Source of the DNA: Halodesulfovibrio sp.
GTDB taxonomy: Bacteria > Desulfobacterota > Desulfovibrionia > Desulfovibrionales > Desulfovibrionaceae
Assembly (NCBI GenBank): GCA_003252375.1
Contig: QKEJ01000072.1
Span: 1-37,070 of the forward strand
Direction of reading: 5' to 3'
DNA length: 37,070 bases
The notes beneath the pieces were generated by a model. The model searched no databases. It was not told the origin of the DNA and saw only the letters and a list, made by a program, of their open reading frames with translations. Made by a program: the position numbers and the translations under genes. Positions 24,253 to 32,772 of this stretch are shown here, piece by piece; positions within the stretch are counted from its first letter, which is position 1, and every line of letters begins with the position of its first letter.

Positions 24253-24729
24253 ATGGCAGGTGACGGCGGTTCGGCGGATGGTGTTGTATGCCCGCAATGT
24301 GGTGCGGTTGTGCGTGTGTACAGGAATCCCGTTCCCACGGTGGACGTCATTGTTCATGTGCAGGGCAGGGGGGTTCTGCTGATAGAGCGTAACAATCCCC
24401 CGTTAGGATGGGCGTTGCCTGGCGGATTTGTGGACTACGGTGAAACCGTGGAACATGCTGCCGTGCGGGAAGCCTTTGAGGAGACGGGGCTGCGTGTGCG
24501 CATCCGTCAGCTGCTCGGTGTTTACTCGGACCCCGCGCGTGACGCCCGTCTGCATACGATGAGTTGTGTTTTTGTCGTGGACGTGGAGGGGGACGCCAGC
24601 CCGGTTGCCGGGGATGATGCCGGAAGGGCGCAGTTCTTTCCCTTGGAGGAACTGCCGCCGCTGTGCTTTGATCACGGCCGCATTTTGCAGGACTACGGGA
24701 ACATGCTGGCGGCGTATCCGGCGGAGTAA
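24253..24729 (+). CDS. Nudix hydrolase
   Basis: A 158-aa Nudix enzyme that cleaves a nucleoside diphosphate linked to another group. The full Nudix box runs G58-x5-E64-x7-R72-E73-x2-E76-E77-x-G79. A CPQC pair at 13-16 is left over from, or resembles half of, a zinc ribbon like that of NADH pyrophosphatase, but no second pair follows. ADP-ribose or NADH-type substrates are likely from the overall resemblance. AAGGGAG 6 nt before ATG 24253 sets the start. It lies 136 bp before glgA. Confidence 0.88.
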   Translation: MAGDGGSADGVVCPQCGAVVRVYRNPVPTVDVIVHVQGRGVLLIERNNPPLGWALPGGFVDYGETVEHAAVREAFEETGLRVRIRQLLGVYSDPARDARLHTMSCVFVVDVEGDASPVAGDDAGRAQFFPLEELPPLCFDHGRILQDYGNMLAAYPAE

Positions 24730-24865
24730 TCATTGAGTTTTTCATGAGGATGCGGGAATTCTTACAGGGGTGTGTGCTGAGCGCAGACGTGGGGCAGGGG
24801 ATGGCCGTGCGTGAGGGTGGACTGTGAGGGCGTCAGGCCCGCATGAGGGGCAACGCTAGGGAGAT

Positions 24866-26326
24866 ATGTCGACGATGAGACCGCAAGTAGTGTTCGTGAC
24901 CTCTGAGATATACCCGTTTTCCAAAACCGGCGGACTCGGTGACGTTCTTGGGGCATTGCCGCTGACCCTGCATCGGATGGGCATCCGGACCGCCGTGGTT
25001 ACCCCCTTCTACGGCAGGCTGGGCTCTGCCGAATTCGGGGTGCACCTCGCCTGGTCTGATTGCCATGTCGGGTACCCGTGGGATCCTGTCACTGCGGATA
25101 TCTTTCAGGCCAATTTTCACGGGATGCCGGTCTACTTCGTGCACCGAAGCGAGTATTTTGACCGTCGTTTCTACTACAATGATCACAAGGGCGATTATTT
25201 CGACAACGCCGAGCGCTTCATCTTCTTCAGCCGGGCCGTCATGGAGTTTCTCAAGCGTCTCGGACCCGCCCCCGCCATCCTGCATGCGCATGACTGGCAG
25301 GCATCGCTCATTCCCGTCTACCTGAACTACTGGCGGCAGCACGATCCCTTCTGGCAGGACACCCGAAGTGTCATGACCATTCATAACCTGGCCTTTCAGG
25401 GGCGGTTCTCTTCCCGTCTCTTCCAGGGGGCTGCCCTGCCGCCGCAGGCATGGTCCATGGACGGCGTGGAGTTTTATGGCGATTTCAATTTCCTCAAGGG
25501 CGGGATTGCCTGCGCTGACAAGGTCAGTACCGTCTCCCCGAGCTATGCAAAGGAAATTCTCACAGACGCCTTCGGCTGCGGCCTGCAGGGCGTGCTTCGG
25601 GCCCGTCAGCACAAGTTGCACGGCATTCTGAACGGGGCGGACTATTCCATCTGGAATCCGTCCAGCAACCGTTTCCTGCCCTGCACCTACGACGCCGATC
25701 ACCTGAAGGGAAAGCGCAACTGCAAGCTGAGCCTCATCAAGGAACTGGACATGGATCCGGCGCTCAAGAACAGGCCTATCCTTGGCTTTATCGGGCGATT
25801 GCGCCGACAGAAGGGCGTGGACCTGCTGATCGATATCCTGCCGCGTCTCATGCAGCAGGACGTGGGTGTCGTGGTGCTGGGAGAGGGCAACCTCGAGAAG
25901 GAAGCCCGTCTGCACGCCATGATGGAGGACTATCCCGGCCGGCTCACCACCATTGTGGGCTACACCGAGGATCTGGCCCACCGCATTCAGGCCGGGTGCG
26001 ACATCTTCCTCATGCCCTCCACGTACGAACCCTGCGGGCTGACCCAGATGTATGCCTTGCGGTTCGGCACGCCGCCTGTGGCCACGGCCGTGGGCGGGCT
26101 GCGTGACACCATTACGCCCTGGCCGGAATCTGGTGCCACGGGGTTCATCTTCAACGAACAGACCCCGGATGCTTTTCATGCTGCCGTGACGCAGGCCATA
26201 TCCGTCTGGAAGGATGAGCCGAAGACGTGGCGGGACATGGTGCGCCGCGCCATGCAGCAGCAATTTACATGGGAACGCTCCGCCACCGAATACATTGATC
26301 TCTACCGGGAACTGGGAATGCAGTAG
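24866..26326 (+). CDS. glgA: glycogen synthase GlgA
   Basis: A 486-aa family-5 glycosyltransferase that extends alpha-1,4-glucan from ADP-glucose. The ADP-glucose-binding motif K20-T-G-G-L is near the N-terminus. The second domain has [15 protein letters not shown] and the acidic-site block [17 protein letters not shown]. The length is typical. The start is unsure: ATG 24866 is only 2 nt after AGGGAG, while the in-frame ATG 24875 ([11 protein letters not shown]) has 11-nt spacing and fits the family better. It is followed after 21 bp by glgB, forming a two-gene glycogen unit. Confidence 0.96.
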   Translation: MSTMRPQVVFVTSEIYPFSKTGGLGDVLGALPLTLHRMGIRTAVVTPFYGRLGSAEFGVHLAWSDCHVGYPWDPVTADIFQANFHGMPVYFVHRSEYFDRRFYYNDHKGDYFDNAERFIFFSRAVMEFLKRLGPAPAILHAHDWQASLIPVYLNYWRQHDPFWQDTRSVMTIHNLAFQGRFSSRLFQGAALPPQAWSMDGVEFYGDFNFLKGGIACADKVSTVSPSYAKEILTDAFGCGLQGVLRARQHKLHGILNGADYSIWNPSSNRFLPCTYDADHLKGKRNCKLSLIKELDMDPALKNRPILGFIGRLRRQKGVDLLIDILPRLMQQDVGVVVLGEGNLEKEARLHAMMEDYPGRLTTIVGYTEDLAHRIQAGCDIFLMPSTYEPCGLTQMYALRFGTPPVATAVGGLRDTITPWPESGATGFIFNEQTPDAFHAAVTQAISVWKDEPKTWRDMVRRAMQQQFTWERSATEYIDLYRELGMQ

Positions 26327-26347
26327 CCGATCTCCCAAGGATGTTTC

Positions 26348-28255
26348 ATGCAGACAATACCGACCTTTCTGGAGCCGTTTGACCTCTATCTCTTTGGCCG
26401 GGGAGAGCATTGGGACCTGTACCGTATCCTCGGCGCGCACCCGCTTGTGCAGGACGGACAGGAGGGATACCGCTTTGCCGTCTGGGCCCCCAACGCCGGG
26501 GAAGTACATCTGGCAGGGGATTTCAACGACTGGAACTACGGGACCATGCCGCTCTATCCCGTGGGGGATTCGGGGATCTGGGCCGCCTTTGTTCCCGGAC
26601 TCGGCAAGGGGGAGCTCTACAAGTACGGCATCCGGGGGGCGGATGACCGCGTGGTGTACAAGGTCGATCCCATGGCCTTGTATGCGGAGCTGCGCCCCGG
26701 CGTTGCATCGGTAACGTGGGATCTGGACAATCATGCCTGGCAGGATGATGTGTGGATGCAGGCCCGGCGCGATGCCGGCCCGCCGCTTGACCGGCCCGTC
26801 TCCATCTACGAGATGCATCTTGGCTCGTGGCGGCGCAAGCATAACGGCTACGAAGGATACTCGCCGTTTCTCTCCTACGCTGAGATCGCCGACGAGCTCA
26901 TCCCCTACATGCTGGAGATGGGATTCACCCATGTGGAGCTGATGCCCGTGGCGGAGCATCCCCTTGATCAGTCATGGGGATACCAGACCAGCCACTACTA
27001 TGCTCCCACTTCCCGTTTCGGCACGCCGGAAGAGTTCAAGAGGTTTGTCGACCGTTGCCACCAGGCGGGTATCGGCGTCATTCTGGACTGGGTTCCCGCC
27101 CATTTCCCCAAGGATGATTGGTGTCTTGGGCGATTCGACGGCAGCGCCCTGTATGAACACCTCGATCCCCGGCTGGGCGAACACCCGGACTGGGGCACAT
27201 ACATTTTCAACTACGGACGTCATGAGGTCCGCAACTTCCTGTTCGCTAACGCCCTGTACTGGCTGCGGGAGTTCCATGTGGACGGGCTGCGCATCGACGC
27301 CGTGGCCTCCATGCTCTATCTGGACTATTCGCGGGAGGACGGGGAATGGCTGCCCAACATGTACGGGGGCAGGGAGAATCTTGAAGCCATTGATTTTCTT
27401 GCGGAGCTTAACCGGGTTGTGCATGCCGAGTTTCCGGGCGCCTGCATGATCGCGGAGGAATCCACGGCCTGGCCGGGGGTTTCCCGCCCCCTGTATGCGG
27501 GGGGGCTGGGGTTTACCTTCAAGTGGAACATGGGGTGGATGCACGACATGCTCGACTACCTGCGCAAGGACCCGGTCTACAGGCCGCATCATCACAACAA
27601 TCTGACCTTCTCCATGCTCTACGCCTTTACGGAGAACTTTGTGCTACCGCTCTCGCATGACGAGGTGGTGCACGGCAAGGGGGCCCTGCTTTCCAAGATG
27701 CCGGGCGACATGTGGCAGCAGCAGGCCAACCTTCGCCTGCTGTACAGCTACATGTGGGCGCATCCGGGCAAGAAGCTGCTCTTCATGGGCGGCGAGTTTG
27801 GGCAATGGAACGAATGGAACGAAGAGGGAGAACTGGACTGGTGCCTCAGGCAGTTTCCTGCCCATGAAGGCATCCGAAACCTGGTGAAAGACTTGAACGG
27901 GTTGCTGGTGCGCGAGCCGGCCATGTACCTCTCCGATCACGACTGGTCCGGTTTCCGATGGCTGGACATTACGGATTATGCTGCTTCGGTCATCAGCTTC
28001 ATGCGCATGGGGCACGGCACCCGCCCCCTGCTGTGGATTTTCAATTTTACCCCGGTCGTGCGCACGCATTACAGGATAGCCTGCCCCGGTGGCGGGATGT
28101 GGCAGGAGCTGCTCAATTCGGACAGCGAGCACTACGGCGGTTCCAATGCGGGCAATGACGGCGCCGTCAGGGCGGAGCAGGATCACTTTAGCGGTGACCA
28201 TTATCTTGAGCTGACGTTGCCGCCCCTGGGGGCCATGTGCTTTGCCCCTGCTTAG
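26348..28255 (+). CDS. glgB: 1,4-alpha-glucan branching enzyme GlgB
   Basis: A 635-aa family-13 branching enzyme that makes alpha-1,6 branches in glycogen. An N-terminal CBM48 domain (GYRFAVWAPNAGEVHLAGDF) is followed by the catalytic barrel with nucleophile D317 (GLRIDAVAS), acid/base E370 (MIAEEST) and D438 (LSHDEVVHGKG), then a C-terminal beta domain. All catalytic residues are present. It lacks the extra N-terminal module of E. coli GlgB (728 aa), matching the shorter type. AAGGA lies 6 nt before ATG 26348. It follows glgA, but glgC, glgP and glgX are not in the window. Confidence 0.97.
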   Translation: MQTIPTFLEPFDLYLFGRGEHWDLYRILGAHPLVQDGQEGYRFAVWAPNAGEVHLAGDFNDWNYGTMPLYPVGDSGIWAAFVPGLGKGELYKYGIRGADDRVVYKVDPMALYAELRPGVASVTWDLDNHAWQDDVWMQARRDAGPPLDRPVSIYEMHLGSWRRKHNGYEGYSPFLSYAEIADELIPYMLEMGFTHVELMPVAEHPLDQSWGYQTSHYYAPTSRFGTPEEFKRFVDRCHQAGIGVILDWVPAHFPKDDWCLGRFDGSALYEHLDPRLGEHPDWGTYIFNYGRHEVRNFLFANALYWLREFHVDGLRIDAVASMLYLDYSREDGEWLPNMYGGRENLEAIDFLAELNRVVHAEFPGACMIAEESTAWPGVSRPLYAGGLGFTFKWNMGWMHDMLDYLRKDPVYRPHHHNNLTFSMLYAFTENFVLPLSHDEVVHGKGALLSKMPGDMWQQQANLRLLYSYMWAHPGKKLLFMGGEFGQWNEWNEEGELDWCLRQFPAHEGIRNLVKDLNGLLVREPAMYLSDHDWSGFRWLDITDYAASVISFMRMGHGTRPLLWIFNFTPVVRTHYRIACPGGGMWQELLNSDSEHYGGSNAGNDGAVRAEQDHFSGDHYLELTLPPLGAMCFAPA

Positions 28256-28407
28256 CAGGAGACTGCGTCCTTCCGCATCCTGTATCTCTTTGATTGAATT
28301 ATCGGGCTGAAATCGCCATGAGATCTGCTGCTGAATCTGCTTGATCATTATGTAAGGGATCAGTAGAACGCCCCTTGTCGTCATCCATACAGATCAGCGA
28401 GGCAAAC

Positions 28408-29316
28408 ATGATGGAACCGAGGATAATCGTGCACGGTGGCGCCTGGACCATTCCGGAGGACCGCAGGCAGGCGCATATTGATGGCTGCCGTGAGGCCGTG
28501 GAACGGGCATGGCCCATGCTGCAGCGCGGTGCAAGCGCACTGGACGCCGTGCAGACCGCCGTGAACGTGCTGGAAGTGGACCCCACCTTTGATGCGGGGC
28601 GCGGCTCCGTATTGAACAGCGACGGGCAGATCGAGATGGATGCATCCATCATGGATGGCCGCGACCTGAATTTTGGCGCCGTGGCCGCGGTGCGTCGTTT
28701 CATGACCCCCGTGGACATTGCCCGCAAGCTCATGGATACGGAGTTCTGCTTTCTCGTTGCCGAGGGGGCGGAGCGGTTTGCCCGGGAGCAAGGGCTCAAG
28801 GAGTGCGATCCCCGTGCTCTGGTAACCGAACGCGAACTGAAGCTTTTCGAAACCATCTGCAACCACCAGGGATACTGCACCCATGACGCGTTCAAGCCTG
28901 TTCCGCAGGGAACCGTGGGCGCCGTGGCCATTGACCGGTACGGAAACATGGCCGCCGCTACCTCAACGGGTGGCACTCCCGGCAAGCGCCCCGGACGCGT
29001 GGGCGATGCTCCCATCTGCGGTGCCGGCGTCTACTGCGATAACCTGCTGGGCGGCGCATCCGCTACGGGCTTCGGTGAAGGCATCATCCGGACACTGATG
29101 TGCCGTTCTGCCTGCGAGCACCTTGCTGCGGACGACGCCATGATAGCGGCCCGCAAGGGGATCGAGCTGCTCCATTCCCGCGTGCAGGGCCATGCGGGGA
29201 TCATCATGATAAGCAACCGCGGAGAGTACGGCGTGTTCCACAACACGGATCACATGGCCCATGCCTATGTGCTGCCGGACGGAACGGTGCATGCCACTGT
29301 CCACAAGGACAGTTAG
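28408..29316 (+). CDS. isoaspartyl peptidase / plant-type L-asparaginase
   Basis: A 302-aa Ntn-hydrolase precursor of the IaaA/EcAIII family. It is expected to cut itself before Thr169 in QGTVGAVA, giving alpha and beta chains with Thr169 as nucleophile. The substrate-binding segments IIVHGGAW at the start and ATSTGGTPGKRPGRVGDAPI in the beta chain are intact. Such enzymes cleave isoaspartyl dipeptides and asparagine in the cytoplasm. GAGG lies 6 nt before ATG 28408; an upstream TTG in frame has no ribosome site. It stands alone, closed by a perfect-palindrome terminator. Confidence 0.93.
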   Translation: MMEPRIIVHGGAWTIPEDRRQAHIDGCREAVERAWPMLQRGASALDAVQTAVNVLEVDPTFDAGRGSVLNSDGQIEMDASIMDGRDLNFGAVAAVRRFMTPVDIARKLMDTEFCFLVAEGAERFAREQGLKECDPRALVTERELKLFETICNHQGYCTHDAFKPVPQGTVGAVAIDRYGNMAAATSTGGTPGKRPGRVGDAPICGAGVYCDNLLGGASATGFGEGIIRTLMCRSACEHLAADDAMIAARKGIELLHSRVQGHAGIIMISNRGEYGVFHNTDHMAHAYVLPDGTVHATVHKDS

Positions 29317-29337
29317 CTAAGGCCACACGACCTTACG

Positions 29338-29375
29338 AACGAGGGGACGGAATGCGCGCATTCCGTCCCCTCGTT
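29338..29375. terminator. 38-bp perfect palindrome, bidirectional terminator
   Basis: Arms of 19 bp (AACGAGGGGACGGAATGCG and its complement) with no unpaired centre. It lies between convergent genes ending at 29316 (+) and 29411 (-). T content after the stem is modest (TTCATGTG on plus). Confidence 0.8.
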
Positions 29376-29410
29376 TCATGTGTTCCTTGTGCAACGTGCG
29401 GAGGCAGGGC

Positions 29411-30139
29411 TTACCGTTTCCTTCGGGAGGCCATGTAGGCGGCGATGCCCATCAGGCCGAAGATGTAGCCTATGCCTCCCATGACATCCTGAATGTTGGG
29501 GGAGTGCTGTCCGAGTTCAACAAGCTGCTTGCGGATGGGAGCCAGCTTTCGTTCCAGCGCGGCGTCCATGGCGCGTTCCAGACTCTTCTCCAGCATCTGC
29601 CCGTCGGGAGATGAACCCTGCCGAGCGTGGGCTGCCGGGGCGGTGTCTTCCATGAAGGGGGGCATGTCGTCCGAGGTGCTTTCCGTGGCGGACATGCCGG
29701 CTGGAGAAGGACTGACGCCCTCAGTGTCGGCACCTGCGTAATCCGCCGCAGTCACGGTCCACGTGTTGGCATGGCCCTCGCCCGCATTGAGCGTGAGAAG
29801 GATGTCCGGGTGGCTCGCAAGGGTCGCCTCGTCCAGGGTAAAGCTCCAGATGCCCTCGTTGCTCGTCTCGCCCTCGGCAATGACGGCTCCCGTGTCCGTG
29901 CGCGTGGCGACCACATGGCTCATGCGCGCCTTGTTGCCGCTGTTGAACGTCGCTTCGGTGTGTATGACCGCCCCTTCCGACCATGCGAAGAGATTGACCC
30001 GGTGTGCATGGGCAGCGGGAACAAATGCGGCCAGCAGCATGCAGAGGCACAGTGTGACGCGGGCGGTTCGAAGCAGACATGACAGGGGAGACGTGTGTGG
30101 TGATGACGGCAGGCGAAGCGATTGGCGGGAGCTGCTCAT
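29411..30139 (-). CDS. NikL/CbiL-like nickel/cobalt uptake accessory protein
   Basis: A 242-aa membrane-anchored periplasmic protein. GGAGG 5 nt before ATG 30139 fixes the start. The signal peptide ends in AAHA, followed by HRVNLFAWSEG, a beta-sandwich domain with GAVIAEGETSNEGIWSF and LNAGEGHANTW. Then comes a linker, a charged helix (LEKSLERAMDAALERKLAPIR, about 180-200) and a C-terminal anchor (GGIGYIFGLMGIAAYM-ASRRKR). This order and the HRVN...LNAGEGH pattern match NikL/CbiL-type components encoded with energy-coupling-factor nickel or cobalt transporters. No cbiM, cbiN, cbiQ or cbiO gene is in this window, so it is an orphan here. The metal and function are inferred. Confidence 0.7.
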   Translation of the reverse strand: MSSSRQSLRLPSSPHTSPLSCLLRTARVTLCLCMLLAAFVPAAHAHRVNLFAWSEGAVIHTEATFNSGNKARMSHVVATRTDTGAVIAEGETSNEGIWSFTLDEATLASHPDILLTLNAGEGHANTWTVTAADYAGADTEGVSPSPAGMSATESTSDDMPPFMEDTAPAAHARQGSSPDGQMLEKSLERAMDAALERKLAPIRKQLVELGQHSPNIQDVMGGIGYIFGLMGIAAYMASRRKR

Positions 30140-30156
30140 GGAATCCTCCAAAATAT

Positions 30157-30197
30157 GTGTTACGTGTGAAAATATACCAATTCGTGCTACGTTGCAA
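30157..30197 (-). promoter_or_regulatory. candidate promoter of the NikL-like gene with NikR-like half-site
   Basis: Minus-strand TTGCAA (30192-30197) and TATTTT (30169-30174) with a 17-bp spacer form a plausible promoter. GTGTTAC at 30157-30163 equals, as I recall it, the half-site reported for Desulfovibrio NikR. A near copy, GTGCTACGT (30184-30192), repeats GTGTTACGT in direct rather than inverted orientation 27 bp away, so it is not the canonical NikR dyad. Confidence 0.35.
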
Positions 30198-30252
30198 GGG
30201 TGGTGCAGGTGTTTCATGACATATCCGGCGTGGTGGAAAGTGGATTGAGGAC

Positions 30253-30281
30253 TTTACAAGGGCGTCCCGGTTGCGTACTGT
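30253..30281 (+). promoter_or_regulatory. candidate promoter of the thi operon
   Basis: TTTACA (30253-30258, 5 of 6) and TACTGT (30276-30281, 3 of 6) with a 17-bp spacer. The start of transcription would be near 30288, just before the first riboswitch, which supports it despite the poor -10. Confidence 0.5.
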
Positions 30282-30291
30282 TTACCCGAAC

Positions 30292-30379
30292 AGCTAGGGG
30301 AGCCCGCAGATACGGGCTGAGAGTGGGCACGGCCCAGACCCTTTGAACCTGAGACGGTTGACACCGGCGGAGGGAAGCT
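30292..30379 (+). promoter_or_regulatory. TPP riboswitch (THI element), copy 1
   Basis: The conserved THI-box pieces are in order: GGGGAGCCC, GGGCTGAGAGTGG (pyrimidine-binding arm with CTGAGA), a variable P3 arm (GGGCACGGCCC), ACCCTTTGAACCTGA and CCGGCGGAGGGAAGCT. The P1 stem can form from the two AGCT ends. It should bind thiamine pyrophosphate and promote the terminator that follows. Confidence 0.93.
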
Positions 30380-30398
30380 ACAGCAATCATGCTGCTGC

Positions 30399-30427
30399 AA
30401 CGCTCGCCTCAGGGGAGCGTTTTTTTT
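30399..30427 (+). terminator. terminator of TPP riboswitch 1
   Basis: Stem AACGCTC / GAGCGTT with an inner CC/GG pairing and a run of eight T. It lies 20 bp after riboswitch 1 and before riboswitch 2, so it is the expression platform of the first switch. Confidence 0.88.
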
Positions 30428-30463
30428 GTGCCGGGCGCATTGTGCGTTTCGGCCGAGAAGTCA

Positions 30464-30553
30464 AGCTGGGGGAGCCCGCAGATACGGGCTGAGAGTGGAT
30501 AGGAGATCCAGACCCCTTGAACCTGAAGCGGTTCGAACCGCCGGAGGGAAGCT
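30464..30553 (+). promoter_or_regulatory. TPP riboswitch (THI element), copy 2
   Basis: A second complete THI element. Its first 30 bases from GGGGAGCCC to GAGAGTGG are identical to copy 1. The P3 arm differs (GGATAGGAGATCC). The later part reads ACCCCTTGAACCTGA and then GGTTCGAACCGCCGGAGGGAAGC in two blocks. The junction CCGCCGGAGGG departs from CCGGCGGAGGG in copy 1, so ligand affinity may differ. Confidence 0.9.
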
Positions 30554-30576
30554 GGCCGCTGGGTGCGGCGACTGTG

Positions 30577-30602
30577 GCTTGCCCTGTGGCAGGCTTTTTT
30601 TT
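30577..30602 (+). terminator. terminator of TPP riboswitch 2
   Basis: Stem GCTTGCC / GGCAGGC (one G-T pair) with a CTGT loop and eight T, 23 bp before the thiS start. It is the expression platform of the second switch. Confidence 0.9.
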
Positions 30603-30625
30603 GGGCATGCGACAGGAGTGAGCCA

Positions 30626-30826
30626 GTGATAATTCGTGTGAACGGAGAAGAATGCGAATGCGCCGAAGGCGTCTCGCTGCTCAGTTTTTTGGAGGGCAGG
30701 GAGCTGGATGTGCGTTCCGTGGTTGTGGAGCATAACCGAACCATTGTCATGACCGACAATCTTGGGAGTGTCCGGCTTGTCGCCGGGGATGAACTCGAAA
30801 TCCTGCATTTCGTAGGAGGGGGCTAA
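30626..30826 (+). CDS. thiS: sulfur carrier protein ThiS
   Basis: A 66-aa ubiquitin-like sulfur carrier that ends in the required Gly-Gly (HFVGGG). It receives sulfur as a C-terminal thiocarboxylate and passes it to ThiG for the thiazole ring of thiamine. The start is GTG 30626 with AGGAG 7 nt upstream; the open frame continues upstream into the riboswitch terminator, which cannot be coding. Its stop shares one base with the ATG of thiG. It is the first gene of thiSGHFE. Confidence 0.93.
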   Translation: MIIRVNGEECECAEGVSLLSFLEGRELDVRSVVVEHNRTIVMTDNLGSVRLVAGDELEILHFVGGG

Positions 30827-31614
30827 TGGAACACAGCAACAACAACGATCCTCTGGTAATCGGTGGAACCGAGCTGCAAAGCCGGCTGTTCACCGGTACC
30901 GGAAAATACGGCTCTGATGCGGTCATCCCTGATGTCTGCCGCGCCTCGGGATCACAGGTCATAACAGTGGCCCTGCGAAGGGTGGATATGCACGCCGCCA
31001 CGGGGAATGTGATGCAGCACATTCCCAAACACATGCAGCTCCTGCCCAACACCTCCGGTGCGCGCGATGCCGATGAGGCGATTCGTATCGCCCGGCTGGC
31101 TCGCGCCGCCGGATGTGGCAACTGGATCAAGATCGAGGTGATCTCGGACAACCGGTATCTCCTGCCTGACGGCTATGAGACCGCAAGGGCCACCGAGGTT
31201 TTGGCCAGGGAAGGGTTTGTGGTGCTGCCGTACATGAATCCCGATCTGTATGTGGCGCGTGATCTTGTCAATGCAGGGGCTTCTGCCGTCATGCCGTTGG
31301 GCGCGCCTATCGGTACCAACCGGGGCATCCGTACCAAGGAGATGATCGGCATCCTCATCGAGGAGATCGACCTGCCCATCGTGGTGGACGCCGGTATCGG
31401 CAAGCCCTCCGAGGCCTGCGAGGCCATGGAGATGGGGGCTGACGCCTGCCTCGTGAACACGGCCATCGCCACGGCGGGGGACCCGGTCGCCATGGGCGAG
31501 GCCTTCGGGGCTGCTGTGCGTGCGGGACGACAGGCCTTTCTGGCCAAGGCCGGCCCGGTGCTGAGCGGAAGCGCATCAGCCTCTTCCCCGCTGACCGGTT
31601 TTCTGGGAGCGTAA
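30826..31614 (+). CDS. thiG: thiazole synthase ThiG
   Basis: A 262-aa beta-barrel enzyme that joins deoxyxylulose 5-phosphate, dehydroglycine and ThiS-bound sulfur into the thiazole phosphate. The Schiff-base lysine is Lys102 in NWIKIEV. Phosphate-binding and glycine-rich segments [13 protein letters not shown] and [12 protein letters not shown] are intact. ATG 30826 overlaps the thiS stop (TAATG) and uses GGAGGGGG at the end of thiS as ribosome site, so the two are coupled. thiH follows 5 bp later. Confidence 0.97.
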   Translation: MEHSNNNDPLVIGGTELQSRLFTGTGKYGSDAVIPDVCRASGSQVITVALRRVDMHAATGNVMQHIPKHMQLLPNTSGARDADEAIRIARLARAAGCGNWIKIEVISDNRYLLPDGYETARATEVLAREGFVVLPYMNPDLYVARDLVNAGASAVMPLGAPIGTNRGIRTKEMIGILIEEIDLPIVVDAGIGKPSEACEAMEMGADACLVNTAIATAGDPVAMGEAFGAAVRAGRQAFLAKAGPVLSGSASASSPLTGFLGA

Positions 31615-31619
31615 CCATC

Positions 31620-32744
31620 ATGGCATTTGCTGAAGTATTGAACCGGTTCGCCGACATGGACATCGTCGGCGTCATGGAACGGGTGACGGATACGGATGTG
31701 CGTCGTGCGCTTGCAAACCGCGTCCCCTCCGTGGAGGACTATCTGGCCCTGCTGTCCCCTGCGGCGGCGGGCCTGCTGGAACCCATGGCCCAACAGGCGC
31801 AGCAGCTTACCCTGCAGCACTTCGGCAGGACCATTCATCTTTTTACTCCGCTGTATCTTTCCAATTACTGCACCAACCAGTGCGTCTACTGCGGGTTCAA
31901 TACCTGTAACGGCATCCGGCGGGCCAAGCTGGATGACGCGCAGATCCGTCGTGAAGGCGAGGCCATTGCCGCCACGGGACTGAAGAATCTGCTTTTGCTC
32001 ACCGGTGAGGCGCCCAAGAAGGCTTCGGTGGAATACATCGGTAATGCCGCACGGCTGCTGCGTGATCTCTTTCCCTCCATCGGGGTGGAAATCTTCGCCC
32101 TCACCGAGGAGGAGTACGCGCATCTCGTGGCGTGCGGCGTGGACAGCTTCACGCTCTTCCAGGAGACGTACAACCCTGCTCTCTATGCTGACCTGCATCC
32201 CGGCGGTCCCAAGCGTGATTTCGCCTTTCGGCTTGATGCGCCGGAACGGGCATGCAAGGCTGGCATGCGTGTGGTGAATATTGGCGCACTGCTTGGTCTG
32301 GATGAGTGGCGGCGGGATGCCTTCTTTACCGGACTGCACATCGCCTACCTGCAGCGTACCTATCCCCAGACGGATTTTGCCATTTCCATTCCCCGCATGC
32401 GTCCGCATGCCGGTGCCTTCCAGCCCACCAGCGTTGTTTCGGACCGGGAGCTTGTCCAGATCATGCTTGCGCAGCGCATCTTTCTGCCCCGCTGCGGCCT
32501 TACGCTCTCCACCCGGGAGCCGGCGGAGTTGCGCGACCACCTCATTCCCCTCGGGGTGACGCGTATGTCTGCAGGTGTGTGCACCGCCGTTGGCGGTCAT
32601 GCGGATGCGGATGAGACGGAGGGGCAGTTTGAGATCTCCGATCCGCGCAGCGTGGACGAAATGTGCGCGGTGATCCGCAGCAAGGGGTACCAGCCCGTAT
32701 TCAAGGACTGGGAACCGCTTGAAGGCGCTGCCGGGGCCGTGTAG
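31620..32744 (+). CDS. thiH: 2-iminoacetate (dehydroglycine) synthase ThiH
   Basis: A 374-aa radical-SAM enzyme that cleaves tyrosine to dehydroglycine and p-cresol for thiazole formation, the route used by anaerobes in place of glycine oxidase ThiO. The iron-sulfur cluster cysteines are C84, C88 and C91 (CTNQCVYC). LTGEAPKKASVEYI and the C-terminal thiamine-associated region with GVCTAVGGHADADETEGQFE in parts are typical. It is 5 bp after thiG, with start ATG 31620. It needs strictly low oxygen, which fits an anaerobic host. Confidence 0.96.
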   Translation: MAFAEVLNRFADMDIVGVMERVTDTDVRRALANRVPSVEDYLALLSPAAAGLLEPMAQQAQQLTLQHFGRTIHLFTPLYLSNYCTNQCVYCGFNTCNGIRRAKLDDAQIRREGEAIAATGLKNLLLLTGEAPKKASVEYIGNAARLLRDLFPSIGVEIFALTEEEYAHLVACGVDSFTLFQETYNPALYADLHPGGPKRDFAFRLDAPERACKAGMRVVNIGALLGLDEWRRDAFFTGLHIAYLQRTYPQTDFAISIPRMRPHAGAFQPTSVVSDRELVQIMLAQRIFLPRCGLTLSTREPAELRDHLIPLGVTRMSAGVCTAVGGHADADETEGQFEISDPRSVDEMCAVIRSKGYQPVFKDWEPLEGAAGAV

Positions 32745-32772
32745 GGCTTGGATTTAGATGGAGGACGCAGGC

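Noticed and set aside
24833-26959. A 708-codon minus-strand open frame opposite glgA and the start of glgB
   Set aside because: It is antisense to two well-supported genes and has no ribosome site or domain.
30563-30625. Upstream extension of thiS into the riboswitch terminator
   Set aside because: The bases form the terminator stem and T run; GTG 30626 has the ribosome site and the correct ThiS N-terminus.
31173-32600. A 475-codon minus-strand open frame opposite thiG and thiH
   Set aside because: Shadow of thiG/thiH; it ends within thiG and has no family similarity.
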